Shown: in pieces, positions 1-9,640 of the stretch
How the letters are laid out: each line of letters starts with the position of its first letter
How positions within the stretch are numbered: position 1 is the stretch's first letter
Source: Macrostomum hystrix
Taxonomy: Eukaryota; Platyhelminthes; Macrostomidae
Length of the DNA: 64,000 nucleotides
Assembly: GCA_950097015.1 (NCBI GenBank)
Contig: CATNEN010000001.1
Span: 17,116,501-17,180,500 of the forward strand
Reading direction: 5' to 3'
Made by a program: the position numbers and the translations under genes
The notes under the pieces: model-generated
Databases searched by the model: none
The model's input: the letters and a program-made list of their open reading frames with translations, nothing else
What the model was told of the DNA's origin: nothing

Positions 1-727
1 AGTACCAGGAATCGCAGCTAGAATCTATATCAATAATAGTGCCAGGAATCGCAGCTAGAATCTATATCAAGAATACTGCCAGGAATCGCAGCTAGAATCT
101 ATATCAAGAAAAGTGCCAGGAATCGCAGCTAGAATCTATATCAATAATAGTGCCAGGAATCGCTGCTAGAATCTATATCAATAATAGTGCCAGGAATCGC
201 TGCTAGAATCTATATCAAGAATGGTGCCAGGAATCGCAGCTAGAATCTATATCAATAATAGTGCCAGGAATCGCTGCTAGAATCTATATCAAGAAAAGTG
301 CCAGGAATCGCAGCTAGAATCTATATCAATAATAGTGCCAGGAATCGCAGCTAGAATCTATATCAAGAATAGTGCCAGGAATCGCAGCTAGAATCTATAA
401 CAAGAATAGTGCCAGGAATCGCAGCTAGAATCTATATCAAGAATACTGCCAGGAATCGCAGCTAGAATCTATATCAAGAAAAGTGTCAGGAATCGCAGCT
501 AGAATCTATATCAAGAAAAGTGTCAGGAATCGCAGCTAGAATCTATATCAATAATAGTGCCAGGAATCGCAGCTAGAATCTTTATCAATAATAGTGCCAG
601 GAATCGCAGCTAGAATCTATATCAATAATAGTACCAGGAATCGCAGCTAGAATCTATATCAATAATAGTGCCAGGAATCGCAGCAAGAATCTATATCAAT
701 AATAGTGCCAGGAATCGCAGCAAGAAT
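1..727. repeat. 37-bp minisatellite, about 19.6 copies
   Basis: Unit about 37 bp, containing ccaggaatcgcagctagaat, with few substitutions (agtgcc/agtacc/actgcc, aataat/aagaat/aagaaa). The array runs off the left window edge, so its true length is unknown. It ends at about 727, some 315 bp beyond the stop codon of the first GST gene. Confidence 0.95.
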
Positions 728-1043
728 GGTTATTAGAGATCCATAGGATCTTTATTCTTAAATAATACCTTATTTCGAAGGAAGTATTCTATAAAACATA
801 AGAACAGTTTTTTTCCGCAAACTCTCTTATACCAGAGCAACCAAAAAATTGTTTTATATTTGTTTTTTCACCTCAGCACACCGTTCAACAGAATAATTTA
901 ATGTAAAAGAACTATTTAATTGTAACAATAATACACCTACGCTCGTACAGTTAGTCAGCGTTAAATCGAGAGCTATCTACTATGTATGTACCAGCTCATT
1001 GTTAATCTCCGTATCTGGCCAATGGTCTATGGGTTCTCTTTGC
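728..1043. other. 3' flank of GST gene 1
   Basis: AT-rich DNA downstream of the minus-strand GST at 1044-1667. A tttatt at 751-756 reads AATAAA on the minus strand, about 290 nt past the stop, and could be its polyadenylation signal. The 10-mer tacgctcgta at 938-947 recurs three more times near the GST genes. Nothing else is recognised. Confidence 0.5.
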
Positions 1044-1667
1044 TTAAAACGGGGTCACCGGCCGGTTCTTGTAGTACTCAGCCAGCTTGGCATTGCCAGC
1101 CAGCACTCGCTTCTTCAAGTCCAGCAGTTCCGGGAACTTGGCTACAAAGTCGGCCATGTTGCCCAGACTGTCCAAGATGGTCAGGCAGGCCAGGTCTGCG
1201 AGGCTCAGCGATTTGCCTGCAAAGTACTGCCCACCTGCCTGCTTCAGGAAGCTGACGAGACCCGACAGCAACTTCTGGCCCTTCTCCGCCTGGAAGTCCT
1301 TGGCCAGGTCCGCCTTCTTGTCGTCTGGGGCGAACATGATCTTGATAAGCTCCTGGAAGACGTCCTCCAGCTGACCCAAGGCTCGCTCGATGAGGTAGTA
1401 CTCCCAGTCGTTGGATCCCATGAGTCCGCCCTTCCTGGCATAGTACCTGGCGATGGCTCCGCTCTGGACGAGCTGGCCCGTGGCCTTGTCTCCGGTGTCC
1501 ACATAGGGCAGCACCCCGGTGGGGGCGTCCTTCTTGTGCTGCGGCCACTCCTCCCTGGTGTAGCGGATGTCCTCGAAGTCCACGTTGGAGGCGGCGAACA
1601 CGAGGCGGACCAGCTCGCCGCGACCGCGAAACGCGAAGTAGTACAGCTTGGGCTTGGGTCCAGACAT
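1044..1667 (-). CDS. Sigma-class glutathione S-transferase, copy 1
   Basis: Intronless 207-aa frame, the usual length for sigma-class GSTs (the group with prostaglandin D synthases and the flatworm 28-kDa GSTs). Expected activity is glutathione conjugation or isomerisation in the cytosol; the substrate cannot be read from sequence. The N-terminal thioredoxin fold (about 1-85) has the catalytic Tyr in KLYYF (Tyr10), the FRGRGE motif (13-18), GVLPY with the cis-Pro (51-55), and glutathione-site QSGAIARY (68-75). The all-helical C-terminal domain follows and includes LADLACLTILD. The start ATG opens MSGPKPK, and a TATA box lies about 95 bp upstream. The protein is nearly identical to copy 2 but ends VTPF instead of VTPM, and the DNA similarity stops at the start and stop codons. 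The orientation is divergent from copies 3 and 4. Confidence 0.93.
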   Translation of the reverse strand: MSGPKPKLYYFAFRGRGELVRLVFAASNVDFEDIRYTREEWPQHKKDAPTGVLPYVDTGDKATGQLVQSGAIARYYARKGGLMGSNDWEYYLIERALGQLEDVFQELIKIMFAPDDKKADLAKDFQAEKGQKLLSGLVSFLKQAGGQYFAGKSLSLADLACLTILDSLGNMADFVAKFPELLDLKKRVLAGNAKLAEYYKNRPVTPF

Positions 1668-1760
1668 TGCTTCTCGGTGATAAAGTTAGAGTTACTCTCT
1701 AAATCGTTGACTGATTGTAGTGTGGCAGTCTCTGGAGGCTCCTTGCCATTTACTGCCTTG

Positions 1761-1767
1761 TTTTATA
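1761..1767 (-). promoter_or_regulatory. TATA box of GST copy 1
   Basis: On the minus strand this reads tataaaa within gagtataaaacaagg, 94 bp upstream of the GST ATG at 1667. A start site about 25-30 bp downstream (around 1735-1740) would give a 5' UTR of roughly 70 nt without an intron. Confidence 0.6.
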
Positions 1768-2355
1768 CTCACAGATTGTGAGAGCCAGTCCTGCGACCCC
1801 CTGGTAGGCTCTGACAATGGCAGTTTTGTTATGCACGTTCTCAGGCACAGACGACAGTAGCACTGGCTGGCTCACACGAAACCCCTCCTCCAAGCTCTAG
1901 TGTACTGTCAGCTGCGCACAACTGCACCAACCCCAGGCTTTGCACGCGCTGCGAGAGTTGACGCTGTCACAACGTTGTTAGCTTGACATGGCACAGAATT
2001 TCTCCGCGATAACATGGCCTGGACTAATTAGTGGTAAATAGATTTTGACAGACAACTAACTATCCACAGACAAGACACAGAGAGACCGGAAAAAAACATG
2101 TTCGTCTGGGTATTTTGTTGTCAAGCGTGATTCCAGTAAAGAATCGTTTCATACTGTCTTCGAACAGACACCCCTCGTACTTCTACGCTCGTAGTATATT
2201 TGCTTATTTGCTACAATCGAAATAACAACTGAATGTCATAGAAATACTTGCTACATGTATAATGATACCGCGTATGCGCTCAAATTAAGTCGAACTGCAT
2301 GCAGCGTAACAAGTGTTAAGTATTGTCGAACACTCGAGTATAGTCAGCTCAGGGC
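1768..2355. other. Intergenic region between GST copies 1 and 2
   Basis: Upstream region of copy 1 and 3' flank of copy 2, both on the minus strand. It shares no obvious similarity with the other GST flanks. It contains tacgctcgta at 2184-2193 and an antioxidant-response-like core TGACnnnGC at 1984-1992, which is too short to mean much. No gene is seen. Confidence 0.4.
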
Positions 2356-2979
2356 CTACATGGGAGTCACCGGCCGGTTCTTGATGTACTCAGCCAGCTT
2401 GGCATTGCCAGCCAGCACTCGCTTCTTCAAGTCCAGCAGCTCCGGGAACTTGGCTACAAAGTCGGCCATGTTGCCCAGACTGTCCAAGATGGTCAGGCAG
2501 GCCAGGTCTGCGAGGCTCAGCGATTTGCCTGCAAAGTACTGCCCACCTGCCTGCTTCAGGAAGCTGACGAGACCCGACAGCAACTTCTGGCCCTTCTCCG
2601 CCTGGAAGTCCTTGGCCAGGTCCGCCTTCTTGTCGTCTGGGGCGAACATGATCTTGATAAGCTCCTGGAAGACGTCCTCCAGCTGACCCAAGGCTCGCTC
2701 GATGAGGTAGTACTCCCAGTCGTTGGATCCCATGAGTCCGCCCTTCCTGGCATAGTACCTGGCGATGGCTCCGCTCTGGACGAGCTGACCCGTGGCCTTG
2801 TCTCCGGTGTCCACATAGGGCAGCACCCCGGTGGGGGCGTCCTTCTTGTGCTGCGGCCACTCCTCCCTGGTGTAGCGGATGTCCTCGAAGTCCACGTTGG
2901 AGGCGGCGAACACGAGGCGGACCAGCTCGCCGCGACCGCGAAACGCGAAGTAGTACAGCTTGGGCTTGGGTCCAGGCAT
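2356..2979 (-). CDS. Sigma-class glutathione S-transferase, copy 2
   Basis: Intronless 207-aa sigma-class GST with the same landmarks as copy 1: catalytic Tyr in KLYYF, FRGRGE, GVLPY and QSGAIARY in the N-terminal fold, then a helical C-terminal domain. It differs from copy 1 at only a few residues (MPG versus MSG at the start; YIKNRPVTPM versus YYKNRPVTPF at the end), with only a few nucleotide changes over about 600 bp. The start at 2979 is chosen because it matches the first Met of copy 3. An in-frame ATG at 2994 would add MQQQS and may be the one used if the 5' UTR reaches that far. Flanking DNA is unrelated to copy 1, so similarity is confined to the coding sequence. Confidence 0.92.
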   Translation of the reverse strand: MPGPKPKLYYFAFRGRGELVRLVFAASNVDFEDIRYTREEWPQHKKDAPTGVLPYVDTGDKATGQLVQSGAIARYYARKGGLMGSNDWEYYLIERALGQLEDVFQELIKIMFAPDDKKADLAKDFQAEKGQKLLSGLVSFLKQAGGQYFAGKSLSLADLACLTILDSLGNMADFVAKFPELLDLKKRVLAGNAKLAEYIKNRPVTPM

Positions 2980-3416
2980 GCTCTGCTGCTGCATGAATGC
3001 TCTCTTCCTGTTTCAGAGTGGCTGTTTGAGTTGTTTGGGTTCGTTTGTATCACCTGCTTATTATTTGTGCACGTACAGGCAGCTTCCAGGGCAGGGCAGT
3101 GCCTCCTCACCTCAACACAATGCGACTGTTACCTATTCTTGCTTAAACTAAAAATGTCTCACCACACTGACGCCTAGCGCCTACGTTCTACCTGCTAGCA
3201 GGACTGCGGTGTGCGTTATGGCTTTTTAAAATTGCGCATTGTGTCTCCTTGTTTACACTGGATACGCTCGTAGCGTTCACTGTAGTGAGCAAGTGGTGTG
3301 AGCTTAATTTAAGTACAATAAAGATCATTTTACAGCAACCATTCGTGCCACGGACTGTCTGTATTACATTGAAATGTACCTTTAGGTCCTTCTGCTTTAT
3401 ATTCCCATTTGTTCAT
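2980..3416. other. Upstream region of GST copy 2
   Basis: Contains tttttaaa at 3223-3230 (minus strand TTTAAAAA), a weak TATA-like element about 245 bp upstream of the ATG, and the recurring 10-mer tacgctcgta at 3263-3272. Minus-strand sequence just before the ATG resembles a 3' splice site (ctctgaaacag), so a 5' UTR intron is possible. No other gene is seen. Confidence 0.35.
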
Positions 3417-3842
3417 TGGATCACTCTGTTCCATGGGATCACTCTGTTCCATGGTATCACTCTGTTCCATGGGATCACTCTGTTCCATGGGATCACTCTG
3501 TTCCATGGGATCACTCTGTTCCATGGGATCACTCTGTTCCATGGGATCACTCTGTTCTATAGGATCACTCTGTTCCATGGGATCACTCTGTTCCATGGTA
3601 TCACTCTGTTCCATGGGATCACTCTGTTCCATGGTATCACTCTGTTCCATGGTATCACTCTGTTCCATGGGATCACTCTGTTCCATGGTATCACTCTGTT
3701 CCATGGTATCACTCTGTTCCATGGGATCACTCTGTTCCATGGTATCACTCTGTTCCATGGTATCACTCTGTTCCATGGTATCACTCTGTTCCATGGGATC
3801 ACTCTGTTCCATGGTATCACTCTGTTCCATGGTATTACTCTA
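3417..3842. repeat. 18-bp minisatellite, about 23 copies
   Basis: Unit ggatcactctgttccatg, with a recurrent G/T variant (ggatc/gtatc). Because 18 is a multiple of 3, several frames stay open through it, but they are not taken as genes. The unit carries TGGGATC. Confidence 0.96.
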
Positions 3843-4390
3843 TTTTCAATTCCTAACTAAGCATAAATAAATAAGACGACCTTGAAAGCAGAAAACGTAT
3901 AGAACTCTTTCTTAGCGTTAATTACGTCTTATCTTGTTTTCGATAGCACAAGCTACAGCTGCACCGGCCACTCGTCAGTAGCTGTAAGTGAGTGCTCAGA
4001 TTTGTTGCGCTTAAATGAAAATTATCTTTTTTTATCATCAAGAAGAATCTTCTATTGTCGTTTATCTGCAGCAAACAAGTTTTGCAGGTCTAACAAATAC
4101 CAGCTCACTGAATGAGTGGCAGCTACTTAGCTATATACGTAGAGACGACGTTTGCTAGTGTGAGAAGTACTCGCTTGGCTGTTCTCAGTCTGGCTGAGAA
4201 CGTGAAACTAATTAGCTTGTAGAAGAAGAGACGAGGTTGCAATTAAAACGAGAACTCACGTGCGGACTGGCGCGATGGTAGAAGCAGTAGAAATTCAAGG
4301 GACGTTGAACACTTTATGACAGCTTTTTCTTAAATGTCTAATATCATTTATCAGCGTGTTTCATTGATTGTCTATGGGACATTCATTGCC
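3843..4390. other. Intergenic DNA
   Basis: Moderately AT-rich sequence between two arrays. No open frame, RNA gene or element is recognised. Confidence 0.5.
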
Positions 4391-4706
4391 AAACTTCCCT
4401 CTGGGATTTTAGATTAACCTCCCAGACTGAAGACAATCTTGGAATGTCTCTGGGATTTAGATTAACCTCCCAGACTGAAGACAATCTTGGAATGTCTCTG
4501 GGATTTAGATTAACCTCCCAGACTGAAGACAATCTTGGATTGTCTCTGGGATTTAGATTAACCTCCCAGACTGAAGACAATCTTGAATGTCTCTGGGATT
4601 TAGATTAACCTCCCAGACTGAAGACAATCTTGGAATGTCTCTGGGATTTAGATTAACCTCCCAGACTGAAGACAATCTTGGAATGTCTCTGGGATTTAGA
4701 TTTACC
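4391..4706 (-). repeat. 48-bp minisatellite, inverted short copy, 6-7 units
   Basis: Unit about 48 bp containing gggatttagattaacctccc. It is the reverse complement of the long array at 8063-9640, so the two form an inverted pair on either side of GST copy 3. Confidence 0.95.
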
Positions 4707-5119
4707 TTTTAGAGTGGCAGTATTTGGATGAAATGTAAATCTTTAAATTTTACGTTTACAATTCCAAAACTTTGTAAAACTTCGATTTAGAAGCAGACAG
4801 TCAGACAGGCCAAAAATCAAACAAAAACTTTGAGCGCACTGCTTACAATTCAGGGTCATTCATTGTTTGGCCTGTCCAAATACTGAGTCGGGCTGGCTAG
4901 CTGGTCGTATTACCTACGTATTCAATTGTGAGCTGCACGCCACATGCAAGCAATCCGCTGCCTTCCTGCCCTTGCCTTGTACTTTTGTTAAGCCGTGCTT
5001 ACCCACAGATTTTTGGAAAATAACAACTGAAGGAGATGGGGCGAAAGAGAGATGAGAAACTGGAAATGAGAGCTTTTTTGGGAACGATCCAGGGCTTGGG
5101 TACACAAAACACTGCAGCC
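4707..5119. other. Distal upstream region of GST copy 3
   Basis: AT-rich to mixed sequence leading to the TATA box of GST copy 3. It includes an AP-1/Maf-like half site, ctgagtcgggc, near 4881. No coding potential is seen. Confidence 0.35.
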
Positions 5120-5147
5120 TATAAAGCTGCTTGAGAACGGAATCACT
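5120..5147 (+). promoter_or_regulatory. Core promoter of GST copy 3 (TATA plus initiator)
   Basis: TATA box tataaag at 5120-5126 and an initiator-like tcactc at 5143-5148 whose A (5145) lies 25 bp downstream of the TATA start. This is ideal spacing and predicts a 5' UTR of about 64 nt before the ATG at 5209. Confidence 0.65.
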
Positions 5148-5208
5148 CAGCCATCAAACCAAGCTACTGCAGTCTTAGGTAATCTAATTCGCTAACTCTA
5201 AGCCAAGC

Positions 5209-5832
5209 ATGCCTGGACCCAAGCCCAAGCTGTACTACTTCAACGTTCGCGGTCGCGGCGAGCTGGTTCGCCTCGTGTTCGCCGCCTCCAACGTGAACTT
5301 CGAGGACATCCGCTACACCAGGGAGCAATGGGCCGAACACAAGAAGGACGCCCCCACCGGGGTACTGCCCTACGTGGACACCGGAGACAAGGCCACGGGC
5401 CAGCTCGTCCAGAGCGGAGCCATCGCCAGGTACTATGCCAGGAAGGGCGGACTCATGGGATCCAACGACTGGGAGTACTACCTCATCGAGCGCGCCTTAG
5501 GACAGATGGACGACGTCTTCATGGAGCTGGTCAAGATCTTCATGGCCCCGGACGACAAGAAGGCGGACCTGGCCAAGGAATTCCAGGCGGAGAAGGGCCA
5601 GAAGTTGCTGTCGGGTCTCGTCAGCTTCCTGAAGCAGGCAGGTGGGCAGTACTTTGCAGGCAAATCGCTGAGCCTCGCAGACCTGTCCTGCCTGACCATC
5701 TTGGACAGTCTGGGCAACATGGCCGACTTTGTAGCCAAGTTCCCGGAGCTGCTGGACTTGAAGAAGCGAGTGCTGGCTGGCAATGCCAAGCTGGCTGAGT
5801 ACTACAAGAACCGGCCGGTGACCCCCATGTAG
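5209..5832 (+). CDS. Sigma-class glutathione S-transferase, copy 3
   Basis: Intronless 207-aa sigma-class GST. The catalytic Tyr is in KLYYF (Tyr10), followed by VRGRGE, GVLPY with the cis-Pro, and QSGAIARY; the helical C-terminal domain ends YYKNRPVTPM. The DNA is a mosaic relative to copies 1 and 2: the last 250 or so bases are almost identical, while the middle (QMDDVFMELVKIFMAPDD versus QLEDVFQELIKIMFAPDD) is clearly divergent. This suggests gene conversion between copies. The start is set by the TATA/initiator pair upstream and by alignment to copies 1, 2 and 4. A candidate AATAAA lies at 6033-6038. The gene is on the plus strand, opposite to copies 1 and 2. Confidence 0.93.
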   Translation: MPGPKPKLYYFNVRGRGELVRLVFAASNVNFEDIRYTREQWAEHKKDAPTGVLPYVDTGDKATGQLVQSGAIARYYARKGGLMGSNDWEYYLIERALGQMDDVFMELVKIFMAPDDKKADLAKEFQAEKGQKLLSGLVSFLKQAGGQYFAGKSLSLADLSCLTILDSLGNMADFVAKFPELLDLKKRVLAGNAKLAEYYKNRPVTPM

Positions 5833-6232
5833 GCCCGGAACTGTGGGAGCATGCCATGCTAGCTCGGCACAGAGTACAAAAACATAGTAGATTACTCGAA
5901 AAATTCATAATCAACCAATGCAGTGCTGATAAAATAGTTTCTGGCTCGATAAAAACACAAAATCAATACACTCTTTTCTATATCTAACAATGTTTCCGAT
6001 TTTTTTTATTTACCTTCACTGGAAATATATGAAATAAATAATTTATTCACTGTTCTCATATTGAAAAAGGTCTGGCAATATGAAAATTTATTTTAAGTGC
6101 TCGCAAATATACACAAACTGATATCCTTTCGCTACTACTGTTTTCACATTAATAGAGCTTTGAGTCTTTTTTCAACATCAAGAGATCTAATGGACACATA
6201 TTCCTTGGCATTCTGCCTACCTATGTTCCTAT
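5833..6232. other. 3' flank of GST copy 3
   Basis: AT-rich; holds AATAAA at 6033-6038, a plausible poly(A) signal about 200 nt after the stop. Nothing else is recognised. Confidence 0.5.
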
Positions 6233-6957
6233 CTCACAATCTACTACTAGACTCTCTACCCCATCTCTGCTAGTATGTCTAGATTGCCTACCCATCTCTA
6301 CTAGTACGTCTAGATTGCCTACCCCATCTCTACTAGTACGTCTAGATTGCCTACCCTATCTCTGCTAGTATGTCTAGATTTTCTACCCCATCTCTACTAG
6401 TGTCTCTACCCCATCTCTAACAGTCTCTCTACCCCATCTCTACTAGTCTATCTACCCCATCTCTACTAGTCTATCTACCCCATCTCTACTAGTCTATCTA
6501 CCCCATCTCTACTAGTCTGTCTACCCCATCTCTACTAGTCTGTCTACCCCATCTCTACTAGTATGTCTAGATTGTCTACCCCATCTCTACTAGTCTCTCT
6601 ACTCCATCTCTACTAGTCTGTCTACCCCATCTCTACTAGTATGTCTAGATTGTCTACCCCATCTCTACTAGTCTCTCTACCCCATCTCTACTAGTCTATC
6701 TACCCCATCTCTACTAGTCTATCTACCCCATCTCTACTAGTCTATCTACCCCATCTCTACTAGTCTGTCTACCCCATCTCTACTAGTCTGTCTACCCCAT
6801 CTCTACTAGTCTGTCTACCCCATCTCTACTAGTATGTCTAGATTGTCTACCCCATCTCTACTAGTCTCTCTACCTCATCTCTACCAGTCTATCTACCCCA
6901 TCTCTACTAGTCTATCTACCCCATATCTACTAGTATGTCTACCCATCTCTAGGAGTT
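6233..6957. repeat. 23-bp minisatellite with longer variants
   Basis: Basic unit ctaccccatctctactagtc plus tat/tgt. Longer units insert gtatgtctagattg. The half ctaccccatct is shared with the 23-bp unit of the array at 11263-12955, so the two arrays are probably related. The G-rich strand carries TGGGGTA. Confidence 0.94.
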
Positions 6958-6972
6958 TCAGCTGATCTGCTA

Positions 6973-7545
6973 CTGCTCTCTCATTATGTTGGCATTATGG
7001 GGGTCTAGGCACAGACGTACAGGCTTGTCTGCCTTGCAAAGGACGACAAAATTTGGAAGGTACTTCGTGGGCTCGTCGCATTTAGTGAAAGTCTATCAGA
7101 AACAAGGCGAATGTTGAATGTTGCATTGCAGCAAACGGGATTCCGCTTGACTCCTTCATATCCCAGTTCCATACGAACCTTTCCTGCGACTTTTAGGCGT
7201 GTTTTTAATAGAAAACTTGTCTGGGAAACAGATGTACATTAGCAGCCGCTCCAGTGTCACACTTGCAATTCACCAGCTGACCTTCGATTTCGATGCCGAG
7301 GGTTCTTCTACTGTCCCTATCGTTGCCAATCGGTTGCCGGGGATCAGATTCTGAATTTCCGTTCGTGTTGTGATCCAAAGCTCTCAAGCTCTAATTTCGA
7401 CGCTCATTGCTAAGGGATTTTGCTCCCCGCACAGGCTTTGCACGTCTTGTCCTATGCAGGATATGCACCATTTTATATTTCGTCCCACAGAATGAGAACT
7501 ATCCAAACTTTCATTGCAGCTTAACCTCATGATCTGACTTTTCTC
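6973..7545 (-). pseudogene. Decayed Ty3/gypsy-type retrotransposon fragment (gag/pro/RT remnants)
   Basis: Three minus-strand stretches in different frames match the order of a gypsy-type gag-pol. A degenerate zinc-knuckle-like segment (about 7395-7470) has the Cys/Gly spacing of a nucleocapsid knuckle, with several ligands lost. A retropepsin motif DTGA sits at 7247-7258, followed by ANVHLFP in an open frame of about 60 codons (7205-7387). A reverse-transcriptase start motif, VRLCLDP followed by an N-rich stretch and RE, lies at 6976-7020, in a frame open from about 7090. Frameshifts and a deletion between protease and RT, plus loss of everything beyond the first RT block where the 23-bp array starts, show that this is a dead fragment. 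No LTRs were found. Confidence 0.7.
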
Positions 7546-7558
7546 TGACTTTTTCTGA

Positions 7559-8055
7559 CAGCAACTCCGTGTCTCTCGCAGCAACTCCGTGTCTCTCGCA
7601 GCAACTCCGTGTCTCTCGCAGCAACTCCGTGTCTCAGTGTCTCTCGCAGCAACTCCGAGTCTCTAGCAGCAACTCCGTGTCTCTCGCAGCAACTCCGTGT
7701 CTCTCGCAACAACTCCGTGTCTCTCGCAACAAATCCGTGTCTCTCGCAGCAACTCCGTGTCTCTCGCAGCAACTCCGTGTCTCTCGCAGCAACTCCGTGT
7801 CTCTCGCAACAAATCCGTGTCTCTCGCAGCAACTCCGTGTCTCTCGCAGCAACTCCGTGTCTCTCGCAGCAACTCCGTGTCTCTCGCAACAACTCCGTGT
7901 CTCTCGCAGCAACTCCGTGTCTCTCGCAACAACTCCGTGTCTCTCGCAGCAACTCCGTGTCTCTCGCAACAACTCCGTGTCTCTCGCAACAACTCCGTGT
8001 CTCTCGCAGCAACTCCGTGTCTCTCGCAACAACTCCGTGTCTCTCGCAACAACTC
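7559..8055. repeat. 20-bp minisatellite, about 25 copies
   Basis: Unit cgcagcaactccgtgtctct, with a recurrent G/A variant (cgcagc/cgcaac) and rare aactcc/aaatcc changes. Long open frames in all registers are a by-product of the repeat. Confidence 0.96.
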
Positions 8056-9008
8056 TTCGGAGTATTCCAAGATTGTCTTCAGTCTGGGAGGTTAATCTAA
8101 ATCCCAGAGACATTCCAAGATTGTCTTCAGTCTGGGAGGTTAATCTAAATCCCAGAGACATTCCAAGATTGTCTTCAGTCCGGGAGGTTAATCTAAATCC
8201 CAGCGTCTAGACATTCCAAGATTGTCTTCAGTCTGGGAGGTTAATCTAAATCCCAGAGACATTCCAAGAATGTCTTCAGTCTGGGAGGTTAATCTAAATC
8301 CCAGAGACAGTCCAAGATTGTCTTCCGTCTGGGAGGTTAATCTAAATCCCAGAGACATTCCAAGAATGTCTTCAGTCTGGGAGGTTAATCTAAATCCCAG
8401 AGACATTCCAAGAATGTCTTCAGTCTGGGAGGTTAATCTAAATCCCAGAGACAGTCCAAGATTGTCTTCAGTCTGGGAGGTTAATCTAAATCCCAGAGAC
8501 ATTCAAGATTGTCTTCAGTCTGGGAGGTTAATCTAAATCCCAGAGACATTCCAAGAATGTCTTCAGTCTGGGAGGTTAATCTAAATCCCAGAGACAGTCC
8601 AAGATTGTCTTCAGTCTGGGAGGTTAATCTAAATCCCAGAGACATTCAAGATTGTCTTCAGTCTGGGAGGTTAATCTAAATCCCAGAGACATTCCAAGAA
8701 TGTCTTCAGTCTGGGAGGTTAATCTAAATCCCAGAGACAGTCCAAGATTGTCTTCAGTCTGGGAGGTAAATCTAAATCCCAGAGACATTCCAAGATTGTC
8801 TTCAGTCTGGGAGGTTAATCTAAATCCCAGAGACATTCAAGATTGTCTTCAGTCTGGGAGGTTAATCTAAATCCCAGAGACATTCCAAGAATGTCTTCAG
8901 TCTGGGAGGTTAATCTAAATCCCAGAGACAGTCCAAGATTGTCTTCAGTCTGGGAGGTTAATCTAAATCCCAGCGTCTAGACATTCCAAGATTGTCTTCA
9001 GTCTAGGA

Positions 9009-9508
9009 CAGGGGTCGGCAAACTTAATAGCCGGCGGGCCAAAGAGAGAACCCAAAAGACGACAGCGGGCCGCATTGACTGTAGAAATATGAGATAGGGG
9101 GGGAGAGATGAGACAGAATAGATAAGACACACTAGAAATGAGACACAGGAGAGACGAGACCGAGGAGAGATGATACACAGGAGAGACGAGACCGAGGAGA
9201 GATGAGACACAGGAGAGACGAGACCGAGGAGAGATGAGACACAGGAGAGACTAGACCGAGGAGAGATGATACACAGGAGAGACGAGACCGAGGAGAGATG
9301 AGACACAGGAGAGACGAGACCGAGGAGAGATGAGACACAGGAGAGACGAGACCGAGGAGAGATGTGACACAGGAGAGATGAGAGACGGGAGAGATAAGAC
9401 AGGGGAAAGATAAAACAGTATAATGTAGGTGTCGGAAGGAGCAACGGGCCGGATTTGGGAGCTTCGAGGGCCGCATCTGGCCCGCGGGCCGGAGTTTGCT
9501 GACCCCTG
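9009..9508. mobile_element. hAT-type MITE (non-autonomous DNA transposon)
   Basis: The terminal inverted repeats CAGGGGTCGGCAAACT and (reverse complement of the right end) CAGGGGTCAGCAAACT differ at one of 16 positions. Subterminal GC-rich blocks (ggcgggcc, cccgcgggcc) are typical of hAT termini. The element is flanked by a perfect 8-bp duplication, gtctagga, at 9001-9008 and 9509-9516; 8 bp is the hAT target-site length. There is no transposase frame. The interior is mostly a 32-bp tandem array. It inserted into the 48-bp minisatellite, so it is younger than that array. Confidence 0.92.
9104..9400. repeat. 32-bp minisatellite inside the hAT MITE
   Basis: Unit about 32 bp containing gagagacgagaccgaggaga, 8-9 copies with very little divergence. 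It lies wholly inside the MITE and would travel with it if mobilised. Confidence 0.9.
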
Positions 9509-9640
9509 GTCTAGGAGGTTAATCTAAATCCCAGTGTCTAGACATTCCAAGATTGTCTTCAGTCTGGGAGGTTAATCTAAATCTTAGAGACATTCAAGAT
9601 TGTCTTCAGTCTGGGAGGTTAATCTAAATCCCAGAGACAT

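Larger units (their letters stand above)
8063..9640 (+). repeat. 48-bp minisatellite, long copy, interrupted by a MITE
   Basis: Unit about 48 bp containing gtcttcagtctgggaggtta. Variants are attccaag/agtccaag and agattg/agaatg, plus occasional 47-bp units. Array sequence occupies 8063-9008 and 9509-9640; a 500-bp hAT MITE separates the parts. It is the reverse complement of the array at 4391-4706 and carries TGGGATT on the other strand. Confidence 0.95.

Noticed and set aside
1984-1992. Antioxidant response element core TGACnnnGC upstream of GST copy 1
   Set aside because: Only six fixed bases, expected many times by chance, and not found at matching places in the other GST promoters.
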